In this document: piece after piece, positions 15,866 to 23,507 of the stretch | How the letters are laid out: the number at the start of each line of letters is the position of its first letter | Position numbering within the stretch: the first letter of the stretch is position 1 | Assembly (NCBI GenBank): GCA_020831525.1 | Contig: JAFIGH010000022.1 | Coordinates: forward strand, 1-57,086 | From: Opitutales bacterium | GTDB lineage: Bacteria; Verrucomicrobiota; Verrucomicrobiia; Opitutales; Oceanipulchritudinaceae | DNA length: 57,086 nucleotides | Direction: 5' to 3' | Notes under the pieces: generated by a model | Databases searched by the model: none | What the model saw: only the letters and a program-made list of their open reading frames with translations | Told to the model about the DNA's origin: nothing | Program-made: the position numbers and the translations under genes

Positions 15866-16858
15866 ATGAATCGAAATAAGATTATATCGCTCGCCGGTAT
15901 CGCGGCGTTGCTTGTCAGTGCGCCGGTCGCATTCGCTTACGATAGTGACCGAGACCAAACAGCCGAAGATACCCGGGAGCGCTGGCAGGAACGCGGAGAA
16001 GAACACTTCGGATCTCCGTCCGCCGACGTCTGGTCGAGTCTCCAGTCGTCTTCAGAGCTTCTCGGTGCTGACATTATGTCAGCCGATGACGAGAAGATCG
16101 GAGAGATCGACGAGGTATTCATACACCTTCAGTCCGGCGAAATTCTCGGCATTGTCGTTTCCACGGGCGGCTTCCTTGGCATGGGCGGGCACCGCAGTCT
16201 GCTCTCTCCCGAAAACATTCGTATGGACGGTGACGGAGAAGTTCTGCGCGCCGACCTAAGCCGCGAGGAGATCCGCTCCGCGCCCCGCTACCGGCGTGGA
16301 GGGACAACCGGATTCGACCGTTTGCAGTGGCAAGGAGAGGACCGTGGCACCAACCCGGATATGGACAGAACGAACCAGCAAAGGAATCCACGCCCGGATG
16401 GTGCCAACCTCGGCGGGGGAGACAATCCTCAGGGCTCCGAGCGGGAAGAGGTCCGCCGGGAACGTTCCGGTGGCATGCAGATGGCTCTGGCTTTGTCCGA
16501 CCTCGAAGGGATGGACATTGTCAACCGTGACGACGATGCAATTGGATCGGTTGAACGCGTCTATCTCAACCTTGAGGATGGGAAGGCTGTTGGCGCTGTC
16601 GTCTCCACGGGCGGCTTCCTCGGCATGGGTGCTCACAAAAGCCTTCTTGCCGTTAATGAAGTGAGATACGATGAGGAGAAGGACGTCCTGCGCGCCGATC
16701 TTGATCGCGATGCGCTGCGCGACGCGCCGGAATACACGGATGACGATCCTTCGGTTTTTGAGCACCTGCGTGACCGCTGGGACGAGTTCCGCGGTGAGCA
16801 GGAGAATGACGATGGCGAGGAGAAAGTGCGCAGTGAAGCTCGGGAACGCGACCGCTGA
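15866..16858 (+). CDS. Secreted protein with two PRC-barrel domains
   Basis: A 330-residue protein with a signal peptide (NKIISLAGIAALLVSAPVAF, cleavage after AFA). Two PRC-barrel repeats follow, each with the same signature: SSELLGADIMSADDEKIGEI then EILGIVVSTGGFLGMGGHRS; and SDLEGMDIVNRDDDAIGSVE then KAVGAVVSTGGFLGMGAHKS. A low-complexity hydrophilic linker separates them and an acidic, charged tail ends the protein. PRC-barrels are small beta domains often found in stress-related periplasmic proteins next to CsbD and DUF1328 genes. The start at 15866 is chosen because a longer frame would begin inside the sigma-54 promoter. Confidence 0.87.
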   Translation: MNRNKIISLAGIAALLVSAPVAFAYDSDRDQTAEDTRERWQERGEEHFGSPSADVWSSLQSSSELLGADIMSADDEKIGEIDEVFIHLQSGEILGIVVSTGGFLGMGGHRSLLSPENIRMDGDGEVLRADLSREEIRSAPRYRRGGTTGFDRLQWQGEDRGTNPDMDRTNQQRNPRPDGANLGGGDNPQGSEREEVRRERSGGMQMALALSDLEGMDIVNRDDDAIGSVERVYLNLEDGKAVGAVVSTGGFLGMGAHKSLLAVNEVRYDEEKDVLRADLDRDALRDAPEYTDDDPSVFEHLRDRWDEFRGEQENDDGEEKVRSEARERDR

Positions 16859-16919
16859 ATCCCTCTTTTCGGCGTAGTCATAAGCTCGCTACAACCGGTC
16901 GCCGAGTAGGCGGTCGCAG

Positions 16920-16947
16920 GACCCGGGCGCCTTAGAGCGTCCGGGTC
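16920..16947 (+). terminator. Terminator-like hairpin after the PRC-barrel gene
   Basis: GACCCGGGCGC (16920-16930) pairs imperfectly with GCGTCCGGGTC (16937-16947) across a short loop and is followed by TTAATGTTTG. It lies 60 bases after the PRC-barrel stop. Confidence 0.6.
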
Positions 16948-17011
16948 TTAATGTTTGTGGTGAACCGCGTTGCTGCCGCCGACGTTGCCGGTAGATGCCG
17001 TGAAAGGACAA

Positions 17012-18112
17012 ATGGAGAAAGGAATCGACGAGAGGGCAATTGTTCCCGTCGGACCACCGGCCTGCCAGCGTGTGTTTTATATCATCGCTCTGGCCGCAAT
17101 CGTCTGCTTCATTCTCGTTGCGGGTGCGGGCTTTTTTGTCCCGCTCGTGGTCGGAGCGTTCTTCGCCATGCTGCTCGTGCCACTGGCGGCATGGATCGAA
17201 CGGCGTGTCCGGAACCGACTCGCGGGCGCGGCGTTGCCGGTCGTTGCCATGATTGCCGTATTGCTCGTTATAACGGCTCTCGCGTTTGGACAGATCGCGA
17301 GCATCGCTGGTAGTCTCGAAGACGCTGATGAACGCATCAAAGGACTCATTGACCAGACCGACCGCACGTTGCGCTGGCACCTAAATCTTGATGAACCGGT
17401 CTTCGAGGGCATGAACGGAGAGCGGATTGTTGAATGGATTCGTGAATACAGCGGCGATCTGCTGCGCCTCATGGGTGGATTCGCGGGATCGGTTTTCGGT
17501 GCCGTCATTGTTCCGGTTTTTACTCTGTTTTTTCTGTATTATCGAAATCATTTGATCGAATTTCTCGTGCGCGTACTCCGCCACGCACCGCATGCTCTCG
17601 TTGAGCGTCGCGCGGAGGAGGCCCGCGTGGTCGCGCAGAGTTATCTTCTCGGTCTGATGAAGGTCGTAGGTATTCTCGCCGTGCTCAACTCGACCGCGCT
17701 TTGGTTGATCGGTGTGGAGCACGCCGTTTTTTTCGGGGTCTTTGCGGCCGTGTTGAATGTCGTTCCGTATTTGGGGCCGATCCTCGGGTCCGTGCTGCCC
17801 ACGCTGTTTGTGCTCCTGACGGAGGATAGCCTCCACTATCCGCTCGCAATCGTCGGGGCGTTCGCGCTCATCCAGATGCTGGAGAGTAATTTACTCACGC
17901 CGAATATCATCGGCCGCAACGTGCGGCTCAATCCTCTAGCCGCCTTCACGGGACTGCTCGCGGGTGGTTTGATCTGGGGGATCATCGGCATGGTTATCGC
18001 GATTCCGGCGTTGTCCATCGCCATGCAGCTCTTTCGCTTATCCCCGCGCACCGCTCCATATGCCTTTCTGCTTGGCGTGCCCCTTCGTAGCGGACAGGGC
18101 GGCCCGGGGTAG
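17012..18112 (+). CDS. AI-2E family transporter (PerM/YdiK-like)
   Basis: Polytopic membrane protein of 366 residues with the AI-2E transporter pattern: two N-terminal helices (FYIIALAAIVCFILVAGAGF and LVVGAFFAMLLVPLAAWIER), a central hydrophilic stretch, and a C-terminal bundle with NVVPYLGPILGSVLPTLFVL and LLTPNIIGRNVRLNPLAAFT, both family hallmarks. Substrates are mostly unknown; named members export quorum signals or ions. The ATG at 17012, behind AAAGGAC, is chosen over a TTG at 16970. No well-spaced sigma-54 promoter was found: a GG/GC pair at 16959-16973 has an 11-base spacer. Confidence 0.88.
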   Translation: MEKGIDERAIVPVGPPACQRVFYIIALAAIVCFILVAGAGFFVPLVVGAFFAMLLVPLAAWIERRVRNRLAGAALPVVAMIAVLLVITALAFGQIASIAGSLEDADERIKGLIDQTDRTLRWHLNLDEPVFEGMNGERIVEWIREYSGDLLRLMGGFAGSVFGAVIVPVFTLFFLYYRNHLIEFLVRVLRHAPHALVERRAEEARVVAQSYLLGLMKVVGILAVLNSTALWLIGVEHAVFFGVFAAVLNVVPYLGPILGSVLPTLFVLLTEDSLHYPLAIVGAFALIQMLESNLLTPNIIGRNVRLNPLAAFTGLLAGGLIWGIIGMVIAIPALSIAMQLFRLSPRTAPYAFLLGVPLRSGQGGPG

Positions 18113-18131
18113 CCATGACCGCGCGGCCCGG

Positions 18132-18434
18132 TCAGGATTTTTTCCGCGGCGGGGGAAGGACGCGGCGGATGAGGCGGAGGAGAACGGGAGCTTCGAGGAT
18201 GAGGCGTACGAGGCGGGCGCGACGGTGCGATGGATCTTTCGCGGTAAAGATTCCTGCGGCCGCGCTGAGTCCGGGCGCGGCTTCAGCGAGGTTCAGCGCG
18301 GTACCCGCCGGAACGAGCCAATTCCGGGAGGGAAGTTCGGCGTCGCGGAAAGCAGCTACGGTGCGGGCGCGGTCGTCCGTGGCGCGCTGTTCCAGCATGC
18401 GGACCGTCAATTCCTGGTCATCGAGGCGAGACAT
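18132..18434 (-). CDS. Hypothetical protein, third gene of the DUF883-YqjE operon
   Basis: A 100-residue basic protein (MSRLDDQELTVRMLEQRATD at the start, ending in LIRRVLPPPRKKS) with one weakly hydrophobic stretch near the C terminus. No family is recognised. It starts inside the end of the YqjE-like gene (28-base overlap), so it is translationally linked to it. By position it matches the small third protein (YqjK) of the enterobacterial yqjD-yqjE-yqjK unit, but sequence similarity is not evident. The stop lies 20 bases from the convergent AI-2E gene. Confidence 0.55.
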   Translation of the reverse strand: MSRLDDQELTVRMLEQRATDDRARTVAAFRDAELPSRNWLVPAGTALNLAEAAPGLSAAAGIFTAKDPSHRRARLVRLILEAPVLLRLIRRVLPPPRKKS

Positions 18435-18775
18435 TCGCAATCTTCCTTGAGAGCGTCGGTGGACGACTGAAAAGGGGTGCGTCCGTTGCCGAGGCGAAGG
18501 GCAAGGACAAGGCAGGAGACACCCACGGCCACGAGAAACGCGGTGGCGAGGAGCAGAACCGTGGAACGGTGCGCCTCACCCACGGCGATGACAACCAGCG
18601 CCGTCGCCGTGACGACTGCCGTGCCGAGCGCCGCTGCGCCGACCACGCAAAGGCAGACGAGCCGCACGAACCGAAGGCGCTCGAACTCAAGCTCGGCGGC
18701 AAAGAGGCGGAGGCGTGTCTCAAGCGAGCGCGCCATTGCGCTGCCCGCGAGGGATATCGAACGCGTCAGTTTCAT
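18407..18775 (-). CDS. Phage-holin-superfamily/YqjE-like membrane protein
   Basis: A 122-residue protein: an amphipathic start with SLETRLRLFAAELEFERLR, then two hydrophobic segments (VCLCVVGAAALGTAVVTATA and STVLLLATAFLVAVGVSCLV) and a short tail. This is the YqjE/putative holin-X family pattern. In enterobacteria YqjE is an inner-membrane protein encoded between the ribosome-associated YqjD (DUF883) and YqjK. It follows the DUF883 gene on the minus strand with a 58-base gap. Confidence 0.8.
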   Translation of the reverse strand: MKLTRSISLAGSAMARSLETRLRLFAAELEFERLRFVRLVCLCVVGAAALGTAVVTATALVVIAVGEAHRSTVLLLATAFLVAVGVSCLVLALRLGNGRTPFQSSTDALKEDCECLASMTRN

Positions 18776-18833
18776 GGGGAATTAGCGGCCGGGCCAGGTC
18801 CGTGGGCGCGGTCCGGGCCCTTTTTGGGGAAGG

Positions 18834-19178
18834 TCAGCGGCGGAGAAAGAACCGGTCGAGGACGAGTCCCGCCGCCGCCGCGATGGCGACGGATCGCCAA
18901 GGGTGCTTGCGAATCATTTCCTCAAGGCACTCGGCTCGGTCAAGGGCTTCATCGTAAACATGTTGGCCCGTGCCGCGGAGTGACTGAACGCGTTGCTCCA
19001 AATCCGCCCGTGCATCTTCGAGTTTCGCTCGGATAGCCTCGCCGGAGGCCCCTTTGGCCTCCTCGGCGAGGTGCTGGGCGTCTTCAATGACGCGCTTGAG
19101 GTCTTCGACAAGCTGGTCGCGGCTCTCTTTGACCGCCGACGTGTGCGTGTTGGTTTTGGTTTCGGTGCTCTTTGCCAT
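18834..19178 (-). CDS. DUF883 family protein (YqjD/ElaB-like)
   Basis: A 114-residue protein with a long helical, charged N-terminal part (SRDQLVEDLKRVIEDAQHLA and so on) and a C-terminal membrane helix (HPWRSVAIAAAAGLVLDRFF) ending in LRR. This is the DUF883 pattern; the E. coli members YqjD and ElaB are tail-anchored, stationary-phase proteins that bind ribosomes. An AAAGGAC ribosome site precedes the ATG at 19178. First gene of a three-gene minus-strand operon with a sigma-54-type promoter 31 bases upstream. Confidence 0.9.
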   Translation of the reverse strand: MAKSTETKTNTHTSAVKESRDQLVEDLKRVIEDAQHLAEEAKGASGEAIRAKLEDARADLEQRVQSLRGTGQHVYDEALDRAECLEEMIRKHPWRSVAIAAAAGLVLDRFFLRR

Positions 19179-19208
19179 CGTGGTGTCCTTTAGGTGTGGA
19201 TGAACTAT

Positions 19209-19225
19209 AGCAGCGCGGGTGCCAA
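19209..19225 (-). promoter_or_regulatory. Sigma-54-type promoter, DUF883-YqjE operon
   Basis: Minus strand TTGGCACC-CGCG-CTGCT: 7 of 8 and 4 of 5 matches to YTGGCACG-N4-TTGCW, with GG (19223-19222) and GC (19211-19210) ten bases apart. The predicted start near 19198 leaves about 20 bases of leader with a ribosome site. Confidence 0.68.
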
Positions 19226-19392
19226 TGGTGCTGTCCTGCCCTTTGGCGGGATGTCCCGGGAGCTATCGAATCCGCTGAATCCGCTGAATATGCGGGTGCG
19301 CGTAAGATGCATGTTGGCCCCTTTTCCGGGGCGGGGCACCGCTCCGGGCGCATACCAAGGCTGCATTCAGCAGGGATTCTGCAATACGTTGA

Positions 19393-19403
19393 TGCAAATT
19401 GCA
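19393..19403. promoter_or_regulatory. Candidate enhancer site upstream of the DUF883 operon
   Basis: TGCAAATTGCA is a perfect TGCA-N3-TGCA palindrome about 170 bp upstream of the sigma-54-type promoter at 19209-19225. It is the third perfect copy of this core near a sigma-54-type promoter in the window. Confidence 0.4.
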
Positions 19404-19447
19404 GGCCTGTGGGACAGTGGTGGCGGGCCGCTGCTGCCCTGCATTGT

Positions 19448-20341
19448 TCAAACCCCGGCTGGTGCCTTGGAATCGATGGCGGCCAGGCGGTTGCAGACTT
19501 CGCTGATGAGGAACTCGGGGGTGGAGGCGCCGGCGGTCACGCCGACGACGGCGTATTGGCACATTTCCTCCGGGTCGACCTCGCGGGCGGTTTCGATGTG
19601 GTAGGTGGGGCGCCCGGTGCGTTTGGCGAGCATGGCGAGCTTGCGGGTGTTGGCGGAGTGGTGTCCCCCGATGACGACGAAGGCCTCGACATTGTTGTCA
19701 TAAAGGACGGCAATGTCGCCTTGGCGGTCCTTGGTCGCGCCGCAGATTGTGTCGATGATGACGGCGGCGGGAAAGCGCTCTTTTAGGTAATCCGCCAGTT
19801 CGTGGAAATCCTGCGTGAACATCGTTGTCTGCGAGACCATTACGACTTTGTCGCCGAAGTCGGGCAGGGCGTCGATTTCCTCCTTGCTCTGCACGACGTG
19901 TCCGCGTCCTTCGGTGTAGCCCATGAGACCGATGGCCTCGGGGTGGCGCGCATCGCCGTAGATGACGGTGTGGTAGCCCTTTTTTGCGTGGATGCGGATC
20001 TTTCCAGCAACGATGCCAACGTCCGGGCAGGTGGCGTCGCGGAACTCAATGCCAAGGCTCTTCAGGTATTTCCGGCGCTCGGGGCTGATGCCGTGGGCGC
20101 GGACGACAAGGACGGCGTTGGTGTCTTCTTTTCCGCGGATCGAGAGATTGGAGCGGCTTTGGTAGTCGCCCACCTCGCGGATGCCTTCGGCCTGCAGACG
20201 CTCCATCATCTGGCTGTTGTGGATGAGCGGACCGTCTGTGTAGACGGGATGCTTTCCTTTCTCCGCGAAATCACGCGCGATGTCGATGGCACGCTCGACA
20301 CCCCAGCAAAACCCAGCGCTCTTGGCCCGAATCACTTTCAT
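19448..20341 (-). CDS. ispH: 4-hydroxy-3-methylbut-2-enyl diphosphate reductase (IspH/LytB)
   Basis: Last enzyme of the MEP isoprenoid pathway, reducing HMBPP to IPP and DMAPP with a [4Fe-4S] cluster. The 297-residue protein starts MKVIRAKSAGFCWGVERAID with cluster Cys12. The two other conserved cysteines are in FRDATCPDVGIVAGKI and IIDTICGATKDRQ. The active-site motifs VRAHGISPE, YGDARHPEAIG and VIGGHHSANTRKL are intact. The ATG at 20341 is the family start. It appears to be a single-gene unit. Confidence 0.95.
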   Translation of the reverse strand: MKVIRAKSAGFCWGVERAIDIARDFAEKGKHPVYTDGPLIHNSQMMERLQAEGIREVGDYQSRSNLSIRGKEDTNAVLVVRAHGISPERRKYLKSLGIEFRDATCPDVGIVAGKIRIHAKKGYHTVIYGDARHPEAIGLMGYTEGRGHVVQSKEEIDALPDFGDKVVMVSQTTMFTQDFHELADYLKERFPAAVIIDTICGATKDRQGDIAVLYDNNVEAFVVIGGHHSANTRKLAMLAKRTGRPTYHIETAREVDPEEMCQYAVVGVTAGASTPEFLISEVCNRLAAIDSKAPAGV

Positions 20342-20451
20342 ATTGTCGAAAGGATGAAGCAAATGCCGCGCGGGTCAACCGGGGAAGCGGGGTGGGGGAT
20401 TTGAGGAAGCCGTCAGGTATTGGGCGACACCCCGAGGAGCGAAAATAGGTA

Positions 20452-20476
20452 GAGCCGTATCGGTCGGCTCATTTTT
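20452..20476 (+). terminator. Terminator-like hairpin in the polX leader
   Basis: GAGCCG-TATCGGT-CGGCTC followed by ATTTTT reads as an intrinsic terminator on the plus strand. No plus-strand gene precedes it (ispH runs the other way), and the polX start lies about 40 bases downstream. It could stop leftward-strand antisense transcripts, act as an attenuator, or be accidental. Confidence 0.45.
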
Positions 20477-20514
20477 GGATGGAGCACAGTCGCGCGTCCG
20501 CCATGCTCGGTCGC

Positions 20515-22281
20515 ATGGAAAAGTCGGCCATCGTTGAAGTGCTGGAGGACATCGCCGTCCTTCTCGAAGTGAAGGGAGAGAACCCCTTCAAGATCCGCGC
20601 TTACCAGAACGGCGCGCGCACGCTGGAAGCTATGGAGGAAGACCTTGGCGCGGTCATCGAGGAGCGCCGCCTCGGCTCAGTGCGCGGGATCGGCAAAGCC
20701 CTCGTCGACAAGATCACGACCCTGCACGAAGAAGGGAAGCTCCCGTATTACGAGGAGCTGCGGGCGTCCGTGCCGGAGGGACTCGTCGCCATGCTGGAGA
20801 TACCGGGCTTCGGCCCTAAAAAGGTGAAGCGCGTGTACGAAGAGCTGGGCGTCGACTCGGTGGCGGAGTTACGCCGCGCCTGCGAAGACGGACGCGTCGC
20901 GGGCCTCTCCGGCTTCGGCGAAAAGACCGCGAATAATCTCCTCAAGGGTATCGACAACCTCGCCGCCTACAGCGCACGCCACCTTTGGTGGGACGTGCGT
21001 GCGGTTGCCCTCCCGGTCCTCGAAACCCTGCGCGGTCTCCCCGGCGTAGAAGCCGCTGAAGTGGCGGGGAGCTTCCGCCGCGGCATGGAGACAGTCGGCG
21101 ACCTCGACTTTCTCGTCGCGACGGATGACCACACGCCGGTGATGGACGCCTTTACCGCGCTCGATGAGGTCGACACCGTTCTCGCCAAGGGCGAGACGAA
21201 GTCGAGCGTTCGCTTCGTGGGCGGCTTGCAGGCGGACCTGCGGGTCGTGCCGCCGGGGCGGTTCGCTTCCGCACTGCACCACTTCACCGGTTCCAAGGAC
21301 CACAACGTGCGCATGCGCCAGCGGGCGCTCGCGCGCGGCTACAGCCTCTCCGAGTGGGGCCTCTTCCCGAAACGCGAAGGTGAGAAGCCGGAGGACGAAA
21401 TCCCTTCCGAGCGCGAGTCGGTCCCGCTCAAGGCGGAGGTGGATGTTTTCGAGAAACTCGGGCTCGCCTTCATCCCGCCCGAATTGCGCGAAGGCCGTGA
21501 TGAACTGGAACTCGCCGAAAACGAAGAAATTCCCCGTCTCGTCGAATACGACGACCTGCGCGGCGTCTTCCACAACCACACGACGGCTTCCGACGGTAAA
21601 GCGTCGCTCGAAGCCATGGCCGGGGCGGCGCGCGACCTCGGCTGGGAATACCTCGGGATCGCCGACCACTCCAAGGCGAGCTGGCAGGCCCACGGGCTCG
21701 ATGAAGACCGCCTCGCCCGCCAAGTGAAAGAAATCCGCGCATGGAACAGGGAGTCCGGCGGGAACATCCATCTCTTCGCCGGGTGCGAGGTCGATATCCT
21801 CAAGGACGGAACACTCGACTTCCATGCCGATGTCCTCGCACAGCTCGAATACGTCGTCCTCTCCGTCCATGTTTCCATGACCGGCATGTCAAGGGACGAC
21901 ATGACTCTCCGCATCATCCGCGCTCTCGAGGCCGACATTGCCCCGCGCAAAATACTGGGCCACCTCACGGGCCGGCTGCTCCTGCGCCGTGAGGGTTACG
22001 CCGTGGATGTTGCCAAGATTATCGATGCCGCCGCCGCCAACGGCGCCGCCATCGAACTCAACGCCCATCCCCGCCGCCTCGACATGGACTGGCGCCACTG
22101 GGCCCGCGCCGCCGAAAAGGGCGTACTCTGCGCCGTCAATCCCGACGCCCATGACACCGCCGGTCTCGAACACACACGCGCCGGTGTCCTCGCTGCCCGC
22201 AAAGGCGGTCTCACCAAAGACCAAGTCCTCAACACCCGCCCCCTCGCCGACATCCGCCGCTGGCTCAACGGAGACACATAG
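20515..22281 (+). CDS. polX: Family X DNA polymerase with PHP domain (bacterial PolX)
   Basis: Gap-filling repair polymerase with a 3'-5' exonuclease/AP-endonuclease-type PHP domain. In 588 residues: an N-terminal 8-kDa-like domain (EVKGENPFKIRAYQNGARTL), two helix-hairpin-helix motifs (GSVRGIGKALVDKI and IPGFGPKKVKRV), the nucleotidyltransferase palm GSFRRGMETVGDLDFLV with its Asp pair, and a C-terminal PHP domain with metal ligands in FHNHTTASDGK, GIADHSKAS, GCEVDIL, LNAHPRRLD and NPDAHDT. The frame opens at 20479, but the family start is the Met at 20515. It is typical for base-excision repair in bacteria. Confidence 0.93.
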   Translation: MEKSAIVEVLEDIAVLLEVKGENPFKIRAYQNGARTLEAMEEDLGAVIEERRLGSVRGIGKALVDKITTLHEEGKLPYYEELRASVPEGLVAMLEIPGFGPKKVKRVYEELGVDSVAELRRACEDGRVAGLSGFGEKTANNLLKGIDNLAAYSARHLWWDVRAVALPVLETLRGLPGVEAAEVAGSFRRGMETVGDLDFLVATDDHTPVMDAFTALDEVDTVLAKGETKSSVRFVGGLQADLRVVPPGRFASALHHFTGSKDHNVRMRQRALARGYSLSEWGLFPKREGEKPEDEIPSERESVPLKAEVDVFEKLGLAFIPPELREGRDELELAENEEIPRLVEYDDLRGVFHNHTTASDGKASLEAMAGAARDLGWEYLGIADHSKASWQAHGLDEDRLARQVKEIRAWNRESGGNIHLFAGCEVDILKDGTLDFHADVLAQLEYVVLSVHVSMTGMSRDDMTLRIIRALEADIAPRKILGHLTGRLLLRREGYAVDVAKIIDAAAANGAAIELNAHPRRLDMDWRHWARAAEKGVLCAVNPDAHDTAGLEHTRAGVLAARKGGLTKDQVLNTRPLADIRRWLNGDT

Positions 22282-22339
22282 TCCGTCCCCACCAACTCCC
22301 AGACATCCCCGCGGCCAGGAAATGATAAGCGACACACAA

Positions 22340-22363
22340 AAGGAAATTCATCATAATTTCCTT
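22340..22363 (+). terminator. Hairpin after polX
   Basis: AAGGAAATT and AATTTCCTT form a 9-bp perfect stem with a 6-base loop, followed by CTTTATC, about 60 bases after the polX stop. The surrounding 22282-22549 spacer is AT-rich and has no recognised gene. Confidence 0.5.
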
Positions 22364-22549
22364 CTTTATCCACATGGCTGTCCGATAGGTAAATTGCTAT
22401 ATCCTTGAGAAATTCAAAAAGTATGATAGACAGCGATCTTTCTGAAAAAACGCATAAAATGCATCAAAGTACTTTCATTGGCCTCAGTGACAAGTTTACT
22501 TTAGCTCTGAGCATTTGAGGAGTGTGCTGGGCTCAAACCGATTTACGGT

Positions 22550-23437
22550 TTACGGTGTCTGCACGCTCTCGACGGCGATGTAGCTGGCGATGGGACGCCA
22601 GCCGCGCAGGCCGCTGTAGGCGGGCAGTCCGTCAGCCCCGCGTCCGAGGATCAGGTGGGAGCTGGTGCCGGAATCGAGCTGTCCGCCGTAGACCGCCCCC
22701 CGGTCGCGCACATAGCGGGCTGCCTCGAACTCCTGTGCCTTGGCAAACGCGAAGAGCATAAGTATACCCGCCTCCGGATCGATGCCGATGAAGGTACGGT
22801 TGATGACACGCTCGGCGAAGTAGGGGTCCGCCGCGTCCGGATCGATCTCCCCGCCGCGTATGAGCAGCGAGAGGAGCCCGATTCCGTGGGCAGCGTCGGC
22901 CACGGCTTCCTCCGGAGCGGGACGGTTGGTCGGGACGAGCAATCTTCCCTCTGCGTCCCACCCGATGAGGTGGGAGATGCTGCGGTGGCCCGCCGCCGCA
23001 CCGTCACCGACGACAAGCTCGACCGACTCCACGGCGCGTCCGGGAAGGCTGTTCATGTATCCTGCCGGTTTGTAGCGGGCACCGTTGAGGAGCACGGCGT
23101 AGCCGCCCCGGCGCAGTTTCCACTCCGCAGGAGCGAGGCGGAAGGGGCGCTCGGCCTCGGTGTCCGGATTGGAGACAGACACGCGCACACCGGGATGGTT
23201 CATGTCCACCGTCACGCTGTGGGCGAACGGGCTTCCCCGCCCGGCTATCTGTTCCATGCGGTAGGTGATTCCTGGAAAGACCTCCGTGTCGGCCGTTTCC
23301 CCCGGTTCCAGGACGGCCCGGCGCGCAAAGAAGAGGGCAACGGTGACGGCGGCCACACCGGTGACTACGGCAGCGACGACGAGGCACCGGCGAAGCCGCC
23401 TCAGTATGGGTCGGGTAGAGCGTTGCGCACTTTTCAC
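22550..23437 (-). CDS. Phosphodiester glycosidase family (NAGPA-like) exported protein
   Basis: A 295-residue protein with an N-terminal membrane anchor or signal (residues about 19-40, LVVAAVVTGVAAVTVALFFA). The rest resembles the NAGPA/DUF2233 fold: ITYRMEQI, DMNHPGVRVSVSNPD, a GYAVLLNGARY segment, FIGIDPEAGILMLFAF, and the conserved AVYGGQLDSGTSSHLILG, which matches the family's ALNLDGGGSS-type motif. Family members cleave phosphodiester-linked sugars such as GlcNAc-1-phosphodiesters. It stands alone between polX and the VOC group. Confidence 0.72.
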   Translation of the reverse strand: MKSAQRSTRPILRRLRRCLVVAAVVTGVAAVTVALFFARRAVLEPGETADTEVFPGITYRMEQIAGRGSPFAHSVTVDMNHPGVRVSVSNPDTEAERPFRLAPAEWKLRRGGYAVLLNGARYKPAGYMNSLPGRAVESVELVVGDGAAAGHRSISHLIGWDAEGRLLVPTNRPAPEEAVADAAHGIGLLSLLIRGGEIDPDAADPYFAERVINRTFIGIDPEAGILMLFAFAKAQEFEAARYVRDRGAVYGGQLDSGTSSHLILGRGADGLPAYSGLRGWRPIASYIAVESVQTP

Positions 23438-23507
23438 GAAGCAACGACTTTTGTCGCTTCGCCGGATTTGGCGAACGGGAAATCGTCGCTCCTCCGCCGG
23501 TCCAATA

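Noticed and set aside
16959-16973. Sigma-54-like GG...GC pair before the AI-2E transporter
   Set aside because: The spacer between GG and GC is 11 bases instead of 10 and the flanking bases match poorly.
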